A stretch of 10,805 nucleotides of DNA, from NCBI GenBank assembly GCA_027858865.1, contig JAQIBW010000024.1:1-10805 (forward strand), read 5' to 3'. The stretch is from Sulfurimonas sp. (GTDB lineage Bacteria > Campylobacterota > Campylobacteria > Campylobacterales > Sulfurimonadaceae). Shown one piece after another: positions 6,676 to 10,805 of this stretch (the first letter of the stretch is position 1; the number at the start of each line of letters is the position of its first letter). A model generated the notes under the pieces. The model was not told where the DNA came from. It saw only the letters and a list, made by a program, of their open reading frames with translations, and made no database searches. Position numbers and translations under genes: made by a program.

Positions 6676-7656
6676 ATGTATTTAAAAGATTTGAAGTTTT
6701 CGTTATGGGCAGATTTTATTGAGAGAGATTATTTAGATAAAGAGTTTAAAGATTTGATTAATGATGGAATGATAAATGGAGCTACTTCAAATCCTGCTAT
6801 ATTTAAAAATGCAATTTTAAATTCACCGGCATACAAAGAGCAGCTTGCATCTCTTGGTGATTTAGGTGCTAAAGAGAAGTATGAAGCCGTTGCAAAATAT
6901 GACATAACAAAAGCTGCGGATATTTTAAAACCTCTTTATGACGCAAATGATGATGGTTATGTCAGCATCGAAGTCGACCCTTTTCTTTGTGATGATGCAG
7001 ATTCAACTATAAAAGAGGGAAAAAGACTTTTTTCAGAAATAGGTCGAGAAAACGTAATGATAAAAGTTCCGGCAACAACAGCCGGTTATAAGGCAATGGA
7101 AGAGTTAACTGCATCTGGTATCCCGGTAAATGCAACTCTTATCTTTAAAAAGGAACAGGCTATTGCTTGTGCTAAAGCTTTTGAGCGTGGGCACTTAAGA
7201 AATGGTAAAAGTGTTGACACTGTAATCAGTATATTTGTAAGTAGAGTTGACCGTGCCTTAGATTCTATTCTTAGTGAAAATGGAGTTGAGGTAGCACTTA
7301 GTGGCATCTATAATACAGCGGACATCTATGCAACAATAGAGGAGATGAATGTTCCTGGATGTAGAGCACTTTTTGCAAGTACTGGAGTAAAAGATGACTC
7401 ACTACCAGCATATTACTATGTTGATAAACTTTTAGCATATAACAGTGTAAACACAGCTCCCATTGAGACTATAAAAGCCTTTCATAAAGGTGGAGATAAA
7501 AAAAAAGTATTACCGATTTCACAAGATGTTATCGAGTCGCACTTTCTTAAAGTAAAAGAAGCCGGTGTTGATTTTGAAGCTATTCTTGACAAGCAGATTG
7601 CTGATGGTTTAAAAGCATTTAAAGATGCATTTAACGATATATTGGAGTCCTTATGA
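6676..7656 (+). CDS. tal: Transaldolase
   Basis: This 326-residue enzyme of the non-oxidative pentose phosphate pathway moves a dihydroxyacetone unit from sedoheptulose 7-phosphate to glyceraldehyde 3-phosphate. It shows the transaldolase barrel landmarks in order: D13 in LWADFIERD, GATSNPAIF (35-43), VSIEVDP (96-102), the Schiff-base lysine K130 in VMIKVPATTAGY, VNATLIF and SIFVSRVDR. Length and motif spacing match the roughly 320-380-residue transaldolases, not the 220-residue fructose-6-phosphate aldolase-like group. The start is an ATG with AGGA eight bases upstream, three bases after the membrane-protein gene. Its stop shares bases with the following pilT-like start (ATGA), so the two are probably translated together. 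Confidence 0.95.
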   Translation: MYLKDLKFSLWADFIERDYLDKEFKDLINDGMINGATSNPAIFKNAILNSPAYKEQLASLGDLGAKEKYEAVAKYDITKAADILKPLYDANDDGYVSIEVDPFLCDDADSTIKEGKRLFSEIGRENVMIKVPATTAGYKAMEELTASGIPVNATLIFKKEQAIACAKAFERGHLRNGKSVDTVISIFVSRVDRALDSILSENGVEVALSGIYNTADIYATIEEMNVPGCRALFASTGVKDDSLPAYYYVDKLLAYNSVNTAPIETIKAFHKGGDKKKVLPISQDVIESHFLKVKEAGVDFEAILDKQIADGLKAFKDAFNDILESL

Positions 7657-8840
7657 GTAATACAGTAGATGTCAGTAAGTTAACCTTTGCTCAATTAAAC
7701 AAGATTAGAGCCTATCTTAAAAAAATGATAGAACTTGGAGGCAGTGACCTTCATGTAAAAGCAAACTCTGTAATTCGTGCAAGAATAAATGGAAATATTG
7801 TTCAGTTTGCTGGTGATATATTTGCTAAAGAGGATGCCCTTACTTTTGCAAAAGAGCTACTCAAAGGCAGGTTTGCAGAATTTATAGAAAATAAAGAGAT
7901 AGATTTGGTTTATCCGTTTGATGAGAGAAATCGTTTTCGTGTAAATGTTTTCTTTCAGATGGATGGTGTGTCTGCAGTATTTCGTGTTATTCCTATCAAA
8001 ATTCCATCCATAGAAGAACTTCACTTTCCTGATATTCTTAAAGAATTTACTCAAAAAGAAAGAGGGCTTATCTTAGTAACAGGTGTTACTGGTAGTGGTA
8101 AATCAACCACTTTGGCAGCTCTTATTAATGAGATAAATATTACAAAGAGAAAGCATATTATTACTATTGAAGACCCTATTGAGTTTGTCCATAAAGATAA
8201 AGGATGTATTATTAACCAGCGCTCAGTTGGTCAAGACACTCTCTCTTTTGGTACAGCTCTTCGTGCATCTCTTCGTGAAGATCCGGATATTATTTTGGTT
8301 GGAGAGATGAGAGATAGAGAGACAATCAACCTAGCGCTTCATGCTGCAGATACTGGGCACTTAGTTTTTTCTACTCTTCACACCGTAGATGCAAAAGAGA
8401 CTATTAACCGTATTATTGCAACTTTTCCTACTGAAGAGCAAAATCGAGTAAGAATGTCTCTCTCTGGAGTTATTCAAGGTATCGTGTCCCAAAGACTGAT
8501 TCCTACTATAGATGGTGGAAGACGTGCTGCGATGGAAGTTCTTGTTCGTACACCGACAATTGAAAAACTGATTATGGAAAACCGTGATTATGAAATCAGA
8601 GATGCAATTGAGAAAGGTAGAGATCACTATAAGTCTCAAAGTTTTGATCAACATATACTAGAGCTTTATAATGAGGGAATCATTACAAAAGAAAAAGCGA
8701 AAGATTATGCTACTAGTGCATCTGATTTAGAGTTAAGAATGAGTGGATTAAGCTCATCGAAAACTGTTAAGAATCCAAAATCAGGGGAAGAAAAAGAGAT
8801 TAAAATCGATAAAACTGATGATATCTTTGACTTAAAGTAG
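7653..8840 (+). CDS. pilT: PilT-family type IV pilus retraction ATPase
   Basis: This 395-residue protein belongs to the GspE/PilT secretion-ATPase superfamily; PilT hexamers drive pilus retraction at the inner membrane. It has the N-terminal PAS-like domain with GGSDLHV (29-35), Walker A GVTGSGKS (144-151), an Asp box ITIEDPIEFVH (170-180), Walker B IILVGE (213-218) and a His box with GHLVFSTLHT (235-244). There is no zinc-binding tetracysteine motif, which argues against a PilB/GspE extension ATPase. The canonical PilT C-terminal motif AIRNLIREG is altered to EIRDAIEKG (314-322), and a charged 25-residue tail follows, so a PilU-like accessory role is possible. No pilin or other pilus gene is near; it shares an ATGA overlap with tal and has a GGAG ribosome site five bases upstream. 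PilT versus PilU assignment is uncertain. Confidence 0.88.
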   Translation: MSNTVDVSKLTFAQLNKIRAYLKKMIELGGSDLHVKANSVIRARINGNIVQFAGDIFAKEDALTFAKELLKGRFAEFIENKEIDLVYPFDERNRFRVNVFFQMDGVSAVFRVIPIKIPSIEELHFPDILKEFTQKERGLILVTGVTGSGKSTTLAALINEINITKRKHIITIEDPIEFVHKDKGCIINQRSVGQDTLSFGTALRASLREDPDIILVGEMRDRETINLALHAADTGHLVFSTLHTVDAKETINRIIATFPTEEQNRVRMSLSGVIQGIVSQRLIPTIDGGRRAAMEVLVRTPTIEKLIMENRDYEIRDAIEKGRDHYKSQSFDQHILELYNEGIITKEKAKDYATSASDLELRMSGLSSSKTVKNPKSGEEKEIKIDKTDDIFDLK

Positions 8841-8859
8841 ATTTTAAAGCTTGTATGTG

Positions 8860-8865
8860 TATAAT
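8860..8865 (+). promoter_or_regulatory. -10 box for the rplY-pth-permease unit
   Basis: TATAAT in the 53-base gap after pilT, preceded by TGTG and followed about seven bases later by a plausible start near 8872. This leaves a short leader containing the AAGGA ribosome site at 8883-8887. No strong -35 is present, as is common in Campylobacterota. It probably gives the translation-related genes downstream their own promoter in addition to any read-through. Confidence 0.6.
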
Positions 8866-8893
8866 TCCGAACAATTTTTATTAAGGATTTAAT

Positions 8894-9430
8894 ATGTTAG
8901 AAGGCATAATTAGAGAGAGTATTGACAAACAGGGCACTAAAGCACTACGTCGCGATGGATATCTAATTGCAAACGTTTACGGAAAAGGGCTTGAGAATAT
9001 CAATGCTGCATTCAAAATGAATGAATATATCCGTACTGTTCGCAACAAAGAGAGTTTATCATTTCCAGTATCATTGAATGGTAAAGAAATGAATGTTGTA
9101 GTTCAATCATATGAGTCTCACGCAGTAACTGGTAATCTTTTGCACGTTGATTTAATGGTAGCACAACCAGGTCTTGAAACTACTTATAGTGTACCAGTTA
9201 TAGCAGTTGGTGAAGCATTTGGTCTTAAAAATAAAGGTCTTCTTCACATAGCTAAACCTCGTTTAGCTATTAAAGCAGCTATCGAGAACGTTCCTAATAG
9301 TATCGAAATTGATGTTACTAAAATGGATGTAGGTAATTCTAAGCTAGTTCGTGATTTAGAGGCTATCCCTAATGTTACTATGCTTGATTCAGATCGTGTA
9401 GCTGTAATAAGTATTATCAAAGCTAAATAA
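8894..9430 (+). CDS. rplY: Large-subunit ribosomal protein bL25 (Ctc/TL5 form)
   Basis: This 178-residue protein binds 5S rRNA in the 50S subunit. The N-terminal L25 domain (about 1-90) begins with the characteristic pattern of an acidic strand, KQGTKALRRDGYLIANVYGKG, and ends in the ESHAVTGNLLHVDLM segment. The C-terminal beta domain (about 95-178) makes it the long Ctc/TL5 form rather than the roughly 94-residue E. coli L25; in Bacillus the Ctc form is a general stress protein. The start is an ATG with AAGGA six bases upstream, fixed by the conserved N-terminus. It is two bases upstream of pth, a pairing common in bacteria and consistent with co-expression of translation genes. Confidence 0.95.
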   Translation: MLEGIIRESIDKQGTKALRRDGYLIANVYGKGLENINAAFKMNEYIRTVRNKESLSFPVSLNGKEMNVVVQSYESHAVTGNLLHVDLMVAQPGLETTYSVPVIAVGEAFGLKNKGLLHIAKPRLAIKAAIENVPNSIEIDVTKMDVGNSKLVRDLEAIPNVTMLDSDRVAVISIIKAK

Positions 9431-9432
9431 TC

Positions 9433-9990
9433 ATGCTAATAGTCGGACTGGGTAATCCTGGCCCGACCTATGCAAAAAACCGCCATAATATAGGTTTTAT
9501 GGTTATAGATGAGCTTATTCGCAGAAATAGCGCTCAAAAACTATCATCTTCATCATTTAACGGTGAACTTTTTAAATTTTCAAATCATTTTTTATTAAAA
9601 CCACTTACATTTATGAATTTATCAGGTACCTCTATACAAGCTGTAAAAAAGTTTTATAAAGTGGATGAAGTTGTTGTAATACATGATGATTTAGACCTCC
9701 CCTTTGGAACTTTACGTTTTAAATTTGCTGGCGGTCACGGTGGACATAATGGACTAAAATCAGCCGATCAGATGATTTCTCGAGATTATGCAAGAATAAG
9801 ACTTGGAATTGGAAAACCTGAGCATAAAGGTGAGGTCGCGTCTTATGTTTTAAGTGATTTCTCGTTAGTGGAGTCTGAGCATCTAGGAAGTTGGATAAAA
9901 TCTGCATGTGAAGCTGTAGAGGCTCTACTCCAAAATTCATTAGAAGATGTGAGTTCAACATATACAATTAAAAAATTTCAGCTAAAATAA
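9433..9990 (+). CDS. pth: Peptidyl-tRNA hydrolase
   Basis: This 185-residue cytosolic enzyme cleaves the ester bond of peptidyl-tRNAs released from stalled ribosomes, recycling tRNA. The family residues are all visible: N8 in GLGNPG, catalytic H18 in NRHNIGF, N62 in TFMNLSG, D85 in VIHDDLDLPFG, and N106 in GGHGGHNGLKS (E. coli N10, H20, N68, D93 and N114). The start is fixed by the MLIVGLGNPG beginning. No Shine-Dalgarno is apparent before it, and only two bases separate it from the rplY stop, so translation is likely coupled to rplY. Length is normal (E. coli 194) and nothing looks damaged. Confidence 0.97.
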   Translation: MLIVGLGNPGPTYAKNRHNIGFMVIDELIRRNSAQKLSSSSFNGELFKFSNHFLLKPLTFMNLSGTSIQAVKKFYKVDEVVVIHDDLDLPFGTLRFKFAGGHGGHNGLKSADQMISRDYARIRLGIGKPEHKGEVASYVLSDFSLVESEHLGSWIKSACEAVEALLQNSLEDVSSTYTIKKFQLK

Positions 9991-10008
9991 CGTAAAAAAC
10001 GGATTAAA

Positions 10009-10805
10009 ATGTTATTATTTAGATATATTGCTTTTCATTATTTAAAATATTTTTCCGTAATATTAATTGCATTAGTTATGTTCCTTGTTGGATTTGACTA
10101 TATGGAAAATGCTGACTCGCTATCTTCATCTGCCAACTTAGTTCTGATTTACCTTGTATATAAAGCATTTTTTGCCATAGATATGCTTCTCTCATTATCT
10201 CTTATATTCGCTATGGTATCGACAAAAATATTTCTTATTCGCTCAAACGCTCTTGTTTCTTTTTATTCATTGGGTTATTCAAAAGTAGATGTGTTGAAGC
10301 CTTTTGTTGTTGTTTCAACGACGATTGTAGTCATTTTTATATCTCTCCATTCTCTCCCAAGTTTTTCTCGTGCCGATGAGTTCTCAAATAATATTCGTAA
10401 AAATGCAGCTTATCTAAGCCCTACTAAAGATCTCTTTTTTACATATAAAGATAAGTATGTTTACTTCTCTCAGATGCTTCCTCTTCAGGAGAAAGCAGAG
10501 GGCATAAGAGTTTTCAGTATTAAAGAAAACTCACTTAAAGAAGTAGTTGTTGCAAAAGAGGCTATATATAGAGATGACTCTTGGCATATAGCAGAGGCGG
10601 ATATAATTACAAAACCTGATAATATGGGTTTTGAATCACCAGGTATAAAAGTTATTCATGAAAATGGTCTAAATATCCTGCACGGTTTTCGTCCAAAAAT
10701 GCTTGATCAGGTCTATGAAGGTAAGGTCAATTTTACAATCAAAAATGCTATAGATGCGCTCTTTTTGCTTCGTAATCAAAACATAAATACCAGTAGTATA
10801 AAAGG
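10009..10805 (+). CDS. LptF/LptG (YjgP/YjgQ) family permease, 3' end missing
   Basis: The first 265 codons of an open frame run off the right edge without a stop. The product matches the half-transporter layout of LptF/LptG, which with LptB extracts lipopolysaccharide from the inner membrane for the Lpt bridge. A short amphipathic N-terminus (MLLFRYIAFHYLKYF) leads into helix 1 (about 13-30). Helix 2 (about 45-70) is followed by a coupling-type segment, SNALVSFYSLGYSKVDVLKP (79-98), and helix 3 (about 98-116). A long soluble periplasmic beta-rich domain starts near residue 120. The remaining three helices should lie beyond the window. LptF and LptG cannot be told apart from this half. It starts 18 bases after pth with a weak CGGA ribosome site. 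From memory, Campylobacter jejuni has the same rplY-pth-permease order. Confidence 0.88.
   Translation, partial: MLLFRYIAFHYLKYFSVILIALVMFLVGFDYMENADSLSSSANLVLIYLVYKAFFAIDMLLSLSLIFAMVSTKIFLIRSNALVSFYSLGYSKVDVLKPFVVVSTTIVVIFISLHSLPSFSRADEFSNNIRKNAAYLSPTKDLFFTYKDKYVYFSQMLPLQEKAEGIRVFSIKENSLKEVVVAKEAIYRDDSWHIAEADIITKPDNMGFESPGIKVIHENGLNILHGFRPKMLDQVYEGKVNFTIKNAIDALFLLRNQNINTSSIK

Noticed and set aside
7086..8654. Minus-strand open frames at 7086-7307, 7857-8054 and 8361-8654
   Set aside because: They are antisense to tal and pilT, show no family resemblance and have no supporting ribosome site or gap for a promoter.
9719..9967. Minus-strand open frame of 82 codons
   Set aside because: It is antisense to the conserved second half of pth and has no recognisable features.
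1..10805. Search by eye for mobile elements, CRISPR repeats, tRNA genes, phage or defence genes
   Set aside because: Conserved or plausible genes fill the window with gaps under 60 bases, and no repeats, cloverleaf-like sequence or transposase or defence motifs were seen; base composition also looks even throughout.

Overview
This window looks like ordinary core chromosome from an AT-rich Campylobacterota (Epsilonproteobacteria) bacterium, most likely a Sulfurimonas/Sulfurovum-type relative. The evidence is the low GC, the very tight gene packing, the TATAAT -10 boxes without strong -35 boxes, and two gene orders I recall from Campylobacter: clpS-clpA-aat, and rplY-pth-LptF/LptG permease. The genus is inferred from sequence character, not from a database search.

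Layout: the window splits at a 49-base divergent intergenic region (3760-3808). Leftward from it (minus strand) runs a compact operon. It holds a PLP-dependent homocysteine-forming enzyme (O-acetyl/O-succinylhomoserine sulfhydrylase type), clpS, clpA, and the first 14 codons of aat, which start inside the end of clpA and run off the window. ClpS, ClpA and Aat are the adaptor, the unfoldase and the N-terminal Leu/Phe-tagging enzyme of the bacterial N-degron pathway, so nearly the whole recognition side of that pathway is one transcription unit. ClpP is not in the window.

Rightward (plus strand) lie bioD (biotin), pyrB (pyrimidines), pabB (folate), a small unrecognised membrane protein, tal (transaldolase) and a PilT-family retraction ATPase. 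These are packed with overlaps or gaps of at most about 20 bases. A 53-base gap with a clear -10 box then leads into rplY (ribosomal protein L25/Ctc), pth (peptidyl-tRNA hydrolase) and an LptF/LptG-family lipopolysaccharide-export permease that is cut off by the right edge.

No rRNA, tRNA, CRISPR array, insertion sequence, phage gene or toxin-antitoxin pair was seen, and no convincing rho-independent terminator. Every non-coding gap is under 60 bases. I found no new biological system. The items most worth a second look are the hidden aat start overlapping clpA, the unrecognised small membrane protein between pabB and tal, and the PilT homologue with a divergent C-terminal motif and no pilus genes beside it.
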